Of a stretch of 64,000 nucleotides of DNA, positions 42,742 through 50,459 are shown one piece after another. The position numbers and the translations under genes are program-made. The stretch's first letter is position 1. Each line of letters starts with the position of its first letter. The notes beneath the pieces are model-generated. The model saw only the letters and a list, made by a program, of their open reading frames with translations, made no database searches and was not told the origin of the DNA. The stretch is from Streptomyces sulphureus DSM 40104 (GTDB lineage Bacteria; Actinomycetota; Actinomycetes; Streptomycetales; Streptomycetaceae): positions 124,001 to 188,000 of the forward strand of contig NZ_KB905818.1 in NCBI RefSeq assembly GCF_000381025.1, written 5' to 3'.

Positions 42742-43574
42742 TCGCCGGCCGGCCGTCGCCCGATTCCCTCGCCGTTCGAGCGCTGCGGTTCGCCGCAGAC
42801 GCAGGACATCCCGTGTCGCTGGGCGAGGTCGTGTCGAACGCGTCTCTGCTGGTGCGCATCGACCGCGCCTACCTCGTCCCGGTCCCTGTGTTCACCGATC
42901 TCGTCGCCCGGCTGACCGACCGGCGTCGTCGCGATTCCTTCCGGGTGCTGGAGATCGGCGGACGCCGGTGCTTCAGTTACCACTCCGTCTACTACGACAC
43001 CGCGGGGCTGCGTACTTTCCACGACCACCGTCAGGGACGCCGGCAGCGGTACAAGGCCCGCGAACGGCTGTACGTGGACTCGGGCGAGCGGTGGTTCGAG
43101 GTGAAGCTCAAGGGACGGCGGAGCGAGACGGTCAAGCACCGGCAGCCTCTCTCCGAAAGAGCCGCGTACAACGGAGCGTTGCGGGAGGAGCAGCACCGGT
43201 TCCTCCGCGAGACGCTGTGGGTGTCGTACGGCGTCGCACCGCCCTCCGCACTCCGTCCTTCCCTGGTCACCGACTACGTTCGGCTCACCTTCGCGGCCGC
43301 GGGGCAGCGCGTCACCTGCGACGCCGGCCTGGTCTGCAGGGACGAGGCGGGCGATGTGCACGGCGGCGGCGCGACAGTACATGGGTCGGACGATCTGCTG
43401 GTGGTCGAGACGAAGTCGACGGGGCACCTCAGCGACGTGGACCGACTGCTGCACGGCTACGGGATACGCGCCGCCGAGTTCACCAAGTACGCGTCCCTGG
43501 CCGCGCTGCGTCCCTCCCTGCCGGGAAACCGGTGGCGACGGGCGCTGCGTCAGATGTACGGCTCGCTCGCCTAG
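42738..43574 (+). CDS. VTC-domain (polyphosphate polymerase-like) protein
   Basis: 278 residues forming a triphosphate-tunnel-type VTC domain: RIDRAYLVP (for the family's RxEKK-like entry), CFSYHSVYYDTAGLRTFHDHRQG, RRQRYKARERLYVDSGERWFEVKLKGRR (split), VKHRQPL and the closing LLVVETKS. Basic residues on the YKARERLY and EVKLKG strands line the tunnel. Yeast Vtc4 makes polyphosphate; bacterial members are little studied. Translation is coupled to DUF4956 by ATGA. Convergent with the histidine kinase gene. Confidence 0.87.
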   Translation: MIAGRPSPDSLAVRALRFAADAGHPVSLGEVVSNASLLVRIDRAYLVPVPVFTDLVARLTDRRRRDSFRVLEIGGRRCFSYHSVYYDTAGLRTFHDHRQGRRQRYKARERLYVDSGERWFEVKLKGRRSETVKHRQPLSERAAYNGALREEQHRFLRETLWVSYGVAPPSALRPSLVTDYVRLTFAAAGQRVTCDAGLVCRDEAGDVHGGGATVHGSDDLLVVETKSTGHLSDVDRLLHGYGIRAAEFTKYASLAALRPSLPGNRWRRALRQMYGSLA

Positions 43575-43620
43575 TCGGGCGCTGCCGCGAGCTGATCGGA
43601 CCCCCTTTTGAATGGCCCCC

Positions 43621-44946
43621 TCACGCGGGCCCGAAGCGGCAGCGCACCCGCGCTCCCACGCCGCCGGGCCCCGGCCCCAGTTCGATCCCGCCGCCCGACT
43701 CCTCCGCCGTTCGGCGTGCGATGTCGAGGCCGAGCCCCGTCGAGCCGGCGCCGCTGCTGCCACGAGTGGTGATGCTCGTATCGGGGAAGCCGGAGCCGTC
43801 GTCCTCCACCGTAAGGACGCCGTCCTCGGCGACCGTCACCCGTAGGTCGGTTCCTTCCGGGGTGTGGTCCAGGACGTTGCCGATGAGGGTGTCCAACACG
43901 GCGCGCAGATCGTCCGGGCAGACCTTCACCTGGACTGGGCGCGATGGCACCGACACTTGTGCCGTGCGGTCCTGGTCCTCTGCCAACGGGGCCCAGAAGG
44001 CGACCTGCTCCGCCGTGACGGACGCCAGGTCGGCGCGGGAGCCGCTCGGGTCCGCCGCTGCCTTGCGGGAGGCCCGGATGATCTCGTCCACGCTCCGCTC
44101 CAGGGCCATTACCCCGGTGCCGATGCGGGTGACAGGGTCGTCGGCGTCACGCGATCCGGGCAGCTCGCGGAGGGCCTCGGCGTCGAGTCGCAGCGAGGCG
44201 ACCGGCGTGCGTAGCCGGTGCGCCAGGTCGGCGGCCCGTTCCCGCTCCGCTGCGACGAGGACGCCGATGCGTTCCCCCAGTTCGTTCAATCGGGTCGCCA
44301 ACACCTGCAGTTCGCGTGGCCCGGACGTTTTCGCCCGCGCCTCCAGGTCGCCGGCCGCCAGTTGGTCTGCCACCCGCGCGATCCGTCGTGTGCTCCTGAT
44401 GAGGCGGCCGGCCAGTCTGTCCGCTATGGCCAGCCCCAGCAGCGTCAGCGCGATCCCGAGCCCCGCATAGGCGAACCATGAGGGCAGCACGCCGGTGCGC
44501 AACTGTTCCGGGCTCACCGCGACCTCCACCACGGCCGCGTCGCCGTTCTCCGCGCGGGCTCCGCCCAGCACAGGAACCATGACGACCCGCCCACCCGCGT
44601 CGGGCGCGTAGGTGAAGGCGCGTCCGCTCCGGGCCAGCCGCAACGCGGGCCCGCTCACCTCCTCCGTCGAGCGCCCCAGCACCGTCCCGTCGGCAAGGAC
44701 GACGGACGTACGCGGCTGGTCCGCTCCGTTGAGTCCGTCCAACACCCCTTGAATCACGGCGTGGTCGGAATTGTCGGAGCTGAGGGAGCCGCCGACCACC
44801 GCCGCCACCGACTGGCCACGCTCGGTCGCGTCGGTGAGGGCCTCGTCCTCGGCGTTGCGGTGGGCCAGCGTACCCAGCGGCACGAGGAGCGCCGCCAGCA
44901 CCACCGCCGTGGTGACGCCGATGAGGAGCAGCAGTTGCCTACGCAT
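43621..44946 (-). CDS. Two-component sensor histidine kinase
   Basis: 441 residues: N-terminal membrane helix (LLLLIGVTTAVVLAALLVPLG, split), an extracytoplasmic sensor of about 120 residues, a second helix (WFAYAGLGIALTLLGLAIA), a HAMP domain and the kinase core. The H-box is ERERAADLAHRLRTPVASL with the phospho-His; the ATPase has NVLDHTPEGT (N-box), VEDDGSGFPD (G1) and GSTGLGLDIARRTAE (G2). The start overlaps the response-regulator stop by 8 bases. Genomic position suggests it senses the envelope state for the DUF4956/VTC and acidic protein genes. Confidence 0.92.
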   Translation of the reverse strand: MRRQLLLLIGVTTAVVLAALLVPLGTLAHRNAEDEALTDATERGQSVAAVVGGSLSSDNSDHAVIQGVLDGLNGADQPRTSVVLADGTVLGRSTEEVSGPALRLARSGRAFTYAPDAGGRVVMVPVLGGARAENGDAAVVEVAVSPEQLRTGVLPSWFAYAGLGIALTLLGLAIADRLAGRLIRSTRRIARVADQLAAGDLEARAKTSGPRELQVLATRLNELGERIGVLVAAERERAADLAHRLRTPVASLRLDAEALRELPGSRDADDPVTRIGTGVMALERSVDEIIRASRKAAADPSGSRADLASVTAEQVAFWAPLAEDQDRTAQVSVPSRPVQVKVCPDDLRAVLDTLIGNVLDHTPEGTDLRVTVAEDGVLTVEDDGSGFPDTSITTRGSSGAGSTGLGLDIARRTAEESGGGIELGPGPGGVGARVRCRFGPA

Positions 44947-45655
44947 GCTCGTCTTCCGCCGGTCTGTCCTCGGGCGCGCTGAGCTTCACCCCTACCGTGC
45001 GCACGGTGTGCAGATAGCGCGGTCGCTGCGCCGTCTCGCCGAGCTCCCTGCGTAGCCACGACAGGTGCACGTCCACCGTTTTGTCGGCACCTCCGAGCGG
45101 TTGCTGCCAGACCTCGGCGAGGAGCTCGCGCCGGGAGACGACCTGGCCGGCCCGCTGCGCCAGGTAGCACAGCAGGTCGAACTCGCGCGGCTTCAGGTCC
45201 ACCGGCGCACCGTCCAGCGTCACTTCGCGGGCGGACGGCGCGATGACGAGCCCGCCTACCCGGATCGGGGGTTCCGCCTCCTGCGGGGCGGTGCCTTTCA
45301 GCCGCCGGAGCACCGCCTTGACGCGGGCGTCCAACTCGCCCGAACCGAACGGCTTGACCACGTAGTCATCCGCCCCGTCGCCAAGCGCCGCGACGATCTC
45401 CGGCTCCTGGTCCCGCGCCGTGGCCACGATCACCGGCACGTCGCTCACCGCGCGCAGCATCCGCAGCACTCGCGCGCCGTCCACATCCGGCAAGCCGAGA
45501 TCGAGTACGACGAGGTCCGGGCGGTGCGTTACCGCCTCCTCGAGTCCGCCCATGCCGGTGGAGGCGGTTGCCACGGCGTGGCCCCGGTCGCGCAGCGTGC
45601 GGAGGAGAGCATTGCGCAACTGGGGATCGTCCTCGATGACCAGGAGATGCGGCAT
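44939..45655 (-). CDS. OmpR/PhoB-family response regulator
   Basis: 238 residues: receiver domain with acidic pocket EDD (8-10), phospho-acceptor Asp in LVVLDLGLPDVDG and Lys in DYVVKPFGSGELDARVK, then a winged helix (APVDLKPREFDLLCYLAQ, LLAEVWQQ, KTVDVHLSWLRREL). The wing reads TVRTVGVKLS instead of the usual RGxGYRL, like the CutR/CseB type group. It is first in the operon with the kinase and divergent from the acidic exported protein gene, with CGTTAG motifs between them. Confidence 0.92.
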   Translation of the reverse strand: MPHLLVIEDDPQLRNALLRTLRDRGHAVATASTGMGGLEEAVTHRPDLVVLDLGLPDVDGARVLRMLRAVSDVPVIVATARDQEPEIVAALGDGADDYVVKPFGSGELDARVKAVLRRLKGTAPQEAEPPIRVGGLVIAPSAREVTLDGAPVDLKPREFDLLCYLAQRAGQVVSRRELLAEVWQQPLGGADKTVDVHLSWLRRELGETAQRPRYLHTVRTVGVKLSAPEDRPAEDEHA

Positions 45656-45684
45656 ACCGACACGCTACCCAGCCGGTCATCGGC

Positions 45685-45732
45685 GTTAGAACCGTGAAGC
45701 GGGGGTTTACGCCTGCGCTAACCGGACGTTAG
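45685..45732. promoter_or_regulatory. Repeated GTTAG motifs in divergent promoter
   Basis: GTTAG at 45685-45689 and 45728-45732 and its complement CTAAC at 45718-45722, with CGGGGGTTTA at 45700-45709. Related elements occur upstream of the DUF4956 gene (42072-42102), suggesting a common response regulator. Confidence 0.45.
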
Positions 45733-45757
45733 GGGAAGGCGCGGCAGACTGAACCCC

Positions 45758-46306
45758 ATGGACGAAGGCGCGCGCACCACCCCCACTCGCCAACGGCTCA
45801 TCGGCGCCGCATGGTTGTGCTCGGTGGTGGCAGCCGCGCTGCTGGGCGCATGGTCCTATACGCACGCGACCCCCGAGGGGCGCTATGAACGGCCGGAACC
45901 GCTGGGTGACAGCGCGGTTCGACACGAACTGGCGCATACCGAGCGGGACAGAGGCCCCTCCGCTTCGCCCACGCCTTCCGACTCGCCAGCCCTCTCCCAC
46001 TCGCCCCGGCTCCACCCCCACACCGCCACTGTCCGCTTCGCGCACGGCGTGGCCACCGCCGTGGCCGAATGCCGCCCGGACGGCACGGTGCGACTGTTGA
46101 GCTGGAGCCCGGCCGAGGGATACGCCGTCGACGAGGCCCACCGAGGCCCGGCTGCCACAGCCGTACTGGAGCTCGAACCGCTCGCGGACGACGACTCCGA
46201 GGACGATGAGCTCAGGGAGATGACGGTCGGCGTCAACTGCGAGCACGGCAAGCCACGTCCGATCACCGTCTCGGAGGGCGAGGACGACGATGATGACGAT
46301 GACTGA
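45758..46306 (+). CDS. Small exported protein with acidic Asp-rich tail
   Basis: 182 residues. One hydrophobic segment at about 14-33 (LIGAAWLCSVVAAALLGAW) acts as signal anchor; a Ser/Pro linker (PSASPTPSDSPALSHSP) leads to a small domain (TATVRFAHGVATAVAECRPDGTVRLLSW... EGYAVDEAHRGPAATAVLEL) and the chain ends EGEDDDDDDD. The domain carries a conserved-looking Cys pair (AEC, NCEHG) and resembles secreted PepSY-like cargo found beside two-component systems, but I cannot name the family. Divergent from the response regulator gene. The acidic tail could bind cations. Confidence 0.65.
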   Translation: MDEGARTTPTRQRLIGAAWLCSVVAAALLGAWSYTHATPEGRYERPEPLGDSAVRHELAHTERDRGPSASPTPSDSPALSHSPRLHPHTATVRFAHGVATAVAECRPDGTVRLLSWSPAEGYAVDEAHRGPAATAVLELEPLADDDSEDDELREMTVGVNCEHGKPRPITVSEGEDDDDDDD

Positions 46307-46510
46307 ACCGAGCGCCCTGGCGTTCTGCGCGACTGATGCGTCTTCCACGCATTGCCGCTAGCTAGACGGGCCGAGAGGTGCTCGAGCTCTCCGGAAAGGC
46401 GGACCGCTGTCGCAGGGGCGCAGGGGGCGAGGTGGGGCTCTCGGGGGATTCCGCGCACTTGTCTGCCCAACAGACGTGACGGGCGAGGAGTTCAGGGGCG
46501 GCGTAGGACA

Positions 46511-46600
46511 CGCAGGGCGGCCCGCAGCGTGCACACCGCGTCGACGATCACGTTGGGACCTCCACGGCCTGGACGGCTTCGGCCATGTGCGACGACCTCC
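46511..46600 (-). pseudogene. Fragment of a second MoxR/RavA-like gene
   Basis: On the minus strand the sequence encodes AVQAVEVP, then, after a one-base loss, IVDAVCTLRAALR. The 39 bases 46511-46549 are identical, in reverse complement, to 36954-36992 of the MoxR gene, and 46555-46569 match 36933-36947. The rest of the gene is gone. Confidence 0.8.
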
Positions 46601-46634
46601 GCGCACTCTGCACGCAGACTGTCTGCCGGTGGCC

Positions 46635-46890
46635 TCAGGGGTGTCGGAAGGCGTCGGCGAGCATGTGGAGTTGGCTGTCGAGCAGGGTGGCCGCCCGGTG
46701 ACCCATGCCCGTGTACTGGTTGGTGACCTCGAGGCTGACGGTGCCGTGGAGGTGGGACCAGGCCAGCATGGTGCCGGCGAGCGCGCCGCCCGAGCGGCGG
46801 GCTTCCGGACCGAGGTCCGTGTGGGCGTGTAGCCAGTCGACCAGGCGGTGTTGGTGCGCATCCACGTCCTCATCTCGTCGATCCCGAGCG
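46635..46890 (-). pseudogene. Frameshifted C-terminal fragment of a TetR regulator
   Basis: Reads VDWLHAHTDLGPEARRSGG, ALAGTMLAWSHLHGTVSLEV, TNQYTGMGHRAATLLDSQL, HMLADAFRHP, almost the same as the end of the TetR protein at 39111-39815. The preceding codons (MRTWMRTNTA) are in another frame, so a base was lost near 46845. The DNA-binding domain is missing. The start boundary is approximate. Confidence 0.85.
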
Positions 46891-47238
46891 ATCTCGTGCG
46901 GTTGCGGCGGGTGCGGGATCGGAGCGATCGGGGGTATGCGCGGCCGTTGCAGGAGCCGACGGAGCAGCCGTACGGCGCCCGGGACTGCGCCTTCCGGGAC
47001 CCCGGCCGGTGACCACATCCGCATCCAGGAGGTGCGATAGCGGTTGGTGGCCCGGGTGCGGGCGGGGCGCCCGTAGGCGAGGGGTAAGTCCGCCGCTGCG
47101 GGGCGCTGGTCGGCTTCGGCAGGGGTCTCCTCTTTCGTTCGTTCTTCCGATCGGTGGAGCAGAACTTGCCTTGTGTGTCCGTCAGTTGGTCGCCTGTCGA
47201 CGCGGAATACCCTGCGCTGCACGGAGGTTGGCCGCACC
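46891..47238. other. Region upstream of PPOX gene, no gene seen
   Basis: About 350 bases with only Arg/Pro-rich frames. It may contain further decayed sequence from the TetR paralogue and the promoter of the PPOX gene; I recognise neither. Confidence 0.35.
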
Positions 47239-47697
47239 ATGACGCAGAAACCAGGTCCCCGCAGCCTGACCGACGACGCCCTCTCCGCCGTGCTCGCCGC
47301 CCAGCAGTTCGGCACTCTGGCCACTACCAAGCGCAGCGGCCACCCCCACCTCACGACCATGCTCTACCTTTGGGACGCCGAGGCGCGCCTCGTGCGGTTC
47401 TCCACCACCGCCGACCGCGTCAAGGTCGCACACCTGCGGCGTGATCCGCGTGCGGCCCTGCACGTCTCGGGCGGCGACATCTGGTCGTTCGCCGTGGCCG
47501 AGGGCGAGGCCGAGGTCTCGGAACCGACCGTCACGCCGGGTGACGCGATCGGGCGGGAGCTGCTGGCGATCGTCCCGGAGTCGGAGAAGCCTCTCGACGA
47601 AGAGGCGTTCTTCGAGCAGCTCGTGGCCGAGCGCCGGGTCGTCGTCCGGTTGAGGGTGCAGCGGTTGTACGGGACGGCGCTCGACTTCGACGGCTAG
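47239..47697 (+). CDS. PPOX-class (split-barrel) flavin/F420-dependent oxidoreductase
   Basis: 152 residues of the pyridoxamine 5'-phosphate oxidase-like split barrel: LAAQQFGTLATTKRSGHPHLTTMLYLWDAEA (two pieces), LVRFSTTADRVKVAHLRRDPRAALHVSGGDIW and FAVAEGEAEVSEPTVTPGD. The TTKRSGHPHLTTM and TTADRVKVAHLRRDPR segments are typical of actinobacterial F420-binding members, which reduce small molecules, biliverdin or aflatoxin-like compounds. ATG 47239 has GGAGG eleven bases upstream. It stands alone; the substrate is unknown. Confidence 0.85.
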   Translation: MTQKPGPRSLTDDALSAVLAAQQFGTLATTKRSGHPHLTTMLYLWDAEARLVRFSTTADRVKVAHLRRDPRAALHVSGGDIWSFAVAEGEAEVSEPTVTPGDAIGRELLAIVPESEKPLDEEAFFEQLVAERRVVVRLRVQRLYGTALDFDG

Positions 47698-47764
47698 GAC
47701 GTGCTGCACGGTGGCCGACCCGTCGCGCCGGGCGCGGCCCAACTCGCCTCTGCACGGCGCGTGT

Positions 47765-47938
47765 TCACAGCATCAACGCCGTCTCCAGCAGGGCCAGCGA
47801 CGCGAGCACGCCTCCCGCGCCGACGACCGGCGTCAGCAGAGCGTCGCCCCGGTCCCGCACCGGGCGGGCGAGGAGAACGGGCAGCAGGAGGCCGCAGCAT
47901 CGCAGCACCGCGGCAGGAAGTCGGCAGCCGCCGTCCAC
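47765..47938 (-). CDS. Possible small membrane protein or membrane-protein remnant
   Basis: 57 codons from GTG 47938: LPAAVLRCCGLLLPVLLARP and ALLTPVVGAGGVLASLALLE form two hydrophobic stretches separated by VRDRGD. No clear ribosome site or family match. The frame stays open upstream, so it could be the end of a decayed gene. The rest of 47698-47991 shows nothing else. Confidence 0.25.
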   Translation of the reverse strand: MDGGCRLPAAVLRCCGLLLPVLLARPVRDRGDALLTPVVGAGGVLASLALLETALML

Positions 47939-47991
47939 GAAGGCATGCGTGAGTCCTTCTTTGCCGGCGGGAGGTGCCGACGGTCACCCGG

Positions 47992-50034
47992 TCACTCCGG
48001 TACCCGCCGCTCCTCGCCCAACTCCCGCCACAGGAAGGTGTGGACGAGCGCTTCGAGGAAGGCCGCGTCGCCGTGGTCGGAGGCGCCCGAGTGCCCTCCG
48101 CCGGTGTTCTCGAAGTACTCGAAGGGCAGCCCGAGTTGGCGCATGCGAGCGGCCATCTTCCGTGCATGGCCCGGGTGTACGCGATCGTCGCGGGTGGAGG
48201 TCGTCAGCAGGAGGGGAGGAGAGCCGTGCCCCGTCCGCAGGTTGTGGTACGGAGACCAGCGCAGCAGGTGCGCCCGCTCCTCGGGCACCTCGGGGTCGCC
48301 GTACTCGGCCGTCCAGGAGGCGCCTGCGAGGAGGCGGTGGTACCGCGCCATGTCCAGCAGCGGCGCCTCGGAGACGACGGCGCCGAAGAGTTCGGGATGG
48401 CGCGTGAGCATCACCCCTGTCAGCAGGCCCCCGTTGCTGCCCCCGGAGGCGCCGAGGCGCCCGGGCGTCGTGATCCCCCGCGCGACGAGGTCCTGCGCCA
48501 CCGCCGCGAAGTCGTCGAACGCCGCCTCCCGGCGGGCGCCGAGCGCGGCCCGGTGCCACGCGGGTCCGTACTCGCCGCCGCCGCGGACGTTCGCCACCGC
48601 GTACGTGCCGCCGCGCTCCAGCCAACTCCGGCCCGTCACCGCGGAGTAGACCGGAGTGAGCGAGATCTCGAAGCCGCCGTAGCCGTAGAGCAGCGTGGGC
48701 GCCGGGCCGTCGCGGTCCTCGGGGCCGACGACGAAGTACGGGACGCGCGTTCCGTCGGCCGAGCGTGCGAAGTGCTGCCGTACGCACAGCCCTTCGGTCC
48801 TGAACCGTGCCGGAGCGCGGCGCAGGGTCTCGACCCCCGGACGGCCGGCCACGACCCGGCGCAGCGCGGAGGGTTGCAGGAATCCGCCGACGTCGAAGAG
48901 GACTTCCTCCGCCGTCTCGTCGTCCTCGTACGGCGAGGTCGCGGTCACGGTGGCGGTGGCGAGCGGCGGCACCTCGCCGAGGGGGCTGCGCGACCAGCCG
49001 CCGCCCGGTTCGGGGCTGAGCAGGTGCAGTTGCGTGGACGCGTCGGTGAGCGTCGTCAGGACGAGGCGGCTGCGGGTGGTGGTGAACTCTTCGAGGACGG
49101 TGCGCTCGTCGGGGGTGAAGAGCACTTCGTACGTCCGCTCGCCCGCGAGGAACGCGTCGAGCGGGAAGGCGAGCAGCGACCCCGCGGGTTGCCCGAGCCA
49201 CGGCGAGCGCAGCCTCACCAGCAGTTGCTCGTGGTGGAGTTGGGGCTCGCAGTCCGCGGGCACCTCGATGCGCACGGGTTCGCCGTCCTCGGCGAGGAGG
49301 AAGAACTCGCTGTGCCAGAAGTCCCGATGGCGTACGGCCAGGTCCCGCTCGAACCCGGGTGCCGGATCGTGCCAGGCCCCGACGGAGACGTCGTCCGCAG
49401 CACCGGCGAAGACGACGGGTGCGTCCCCGACCCGGGTGCCGCGGTGCCAGCGCCGCACGGTTCGGGGGTAGCCGGAGTCGGTGAGGGAGCCGGGCCCGGT
49501 GTCGGTGGCGACGAAGACGTGGTCCTCGTCGATCCAGTCGACCGCGTTCTTCGCTTCCGGGAGCCGGAAGCCGTCCTCGACGAACGCGCCCCGGTCGAGG
49601 TCGAGTTCGCGGACGACCGTGGCGTCGGCGCCGTCCCGGGAGAGCTCCACGAGGGCACGCGGCGGCCCGTTCCGCAGGACGGTGGCGCCCGCCCACACCC
49701 ACCGGACGCCTTCGGCTTCGGCGAGCGCGTCCACGTCGAGGAGCGTCTCCCAGCGGGGTGCCGGTGAGCGGTACTCGTCGAGGGTGGTGCGCCGCCACAT
49801 CCCCAGCGGACGGTCGTGGTCGCGCCAGAAGTTGTAGAGGTGGCCGCCGCGGCGGACGACGTAGGGGATGCGCGCGGTGTCGTCGAGGACCTCGCGCACC
49901 GCGTCCCTGAGCCCCTCGAACGCGGGATCGGCCGTGAGCGCGGCGACGGTCTCCGCGTTGCGCTCGCCGACCCAGGCGAGCGCTGCCTCGGAGTCGACGT
50001 CTTCCAACCACGCGTACGGGTCCTGCTCGGGCAC
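47992..50034 (-). CDS. Prolyl oligopeptidase family serine peptidase (S9A)
   Basis: 680 residues: an N-terminal seven-bladed propeller (starting DPYAWLEDVDSEAALAWV, the S9A entry motif) and a C-terminal alpha/beta hydrolase domain. Catalytic residues: Ser in GASGGSNGGLL, Asp in TSTRDDRVHPGHA, His in NTGGGHSG. TLLYGYGGFEISLTP forms the oxyanion hole. No signal peptide, so it is cytoplasmic; it cuts short peptides after proline. The gene is monocistronic, with its promoter in the region after 50034. Confidence 0.93.
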   Translation of the reverse strand: MPEQDPYAWLEDVDSEAALAWVGERNAETVAALTADPAFEGLRDAVREVLDDTARIPYVVRRGGHLYNFWRDHDRPLGMWRRTTLDEYRSPAPRWETLLDVDALAEAEGVRWVWAGATVLRNGPPRALVELSRDGADATVVRELDLDRGAFVEDGFRLPEAKNAVDWIDEDHVFVATDTGPGSLTDSGYPRTVRRWHRGTRVGDAPVVFAGAADDVSVGAWHDPAPGFERDLAVRHRDFWHSEFFLLAEDGEPVRIEVPADCEPQLHHEQLLVRLRSPWLGQPAGSLLAFPLDAFLAGERTYEVLFTPDERTVLEEFTTTRSRLVLTTLTDASTQLHLLSPEPGGGWSRSPLGEVPPLATATVTATSPYEDDETAEEVLFDVGGFLQPSALRRVVAGRPGVETLRRAPARFRTEGLCVRQHFARSADGTRVPYFVVGPEDRDGPAPTLLYGYGGFEISLTPVYSAVTGRSWLERGGTYAVANVRGGGEYGPAWHRAALGARREAAFDDFAAVAQDLVARGITTPGRLGASGGSNGGLLTGVMLTRHPELFGAVVSEAPLLDMARYHRLLAGASWTAEYGDPEVPEERAHLLRWSPYHNLRTGHGSPPLLLTTSTRDDRVHPGHARKMAARMRQLGLPFEYFENTGGGHSGASDHGDAAFLEALVHTFLWRELGEERRVPE

Positions 50035-50307
50035 GGCTCACCTCTCTGCTCTCGGCCCCGTCGGACGCGGTACGGGCCGGTGCATGTCTAGCACGATGCC
50101 GCTCGCGGGTTCCGGGACGGTGCCGGGCGCCGACGGGTGGGGCCTTCGGCGACGTGACGACGCGCGCCCCGGCCGGGAACGGCGGCCTCGCCTCGAGGTT
50201 CGGCAACCGCACGGCACGGCAGCCGAGACAGGCACGGTGCGAGCGCCACCGCAGGTGGATTCCGGCGGTGGGCTCGGCACCTTCACGAAAAGGAACAAGC
50301 GCCCCGG

Positions 50308-50340
50308 CTGTGCCTGCCCGGCCGGTCCGGGCAGGCACAG
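50308..50340. terminator. Hairpin terminator
   Basis: CTGTGCCTGCCCGG - ccggt - CCGGGCAGGCACAG, 14-bp perfect arms. It lies in the 425-base region (50035-50459) between the peptidase start and the end of the leftward beta-propeller gene. No gene is present in that region. Confidence 0.7.
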
Positions 50341-50411
50341 GTCAACCTGTGGCTCGCGCGGTACGTGACCGTGCTCCACGTCGACGTCGGGTACACGAGC
50401 CGGACGCTGCG

Positions 50412-50438
50412 GCGCCCCCGGTCGGGGACCGGGGGCGC
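50412..50438 (-). terminator. Hairpin terminator after beta-propeller gene
   Basis: GCGCCCCCGGTC - ggg - GACCGGGGGCGC, 12-bp perfect arms, 22 bases after the stop of the leftward gene. With the hairpin at 50308-50340 it makes a double terminator for the oxygenase-propeller operon. Confidence 0.75.
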
Positions 50439-50459
50439 ACGCGCAGCCCCCGGCCGCCG

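Noticed and set aside
47974-49767. Plus-strand frame of about 600 codons opposite the prolyl oligopeptidase
   Set aside because: It is antisense to a complete S9A peptidase with all catalytic residues; the antisense protein has no recognisable motif.
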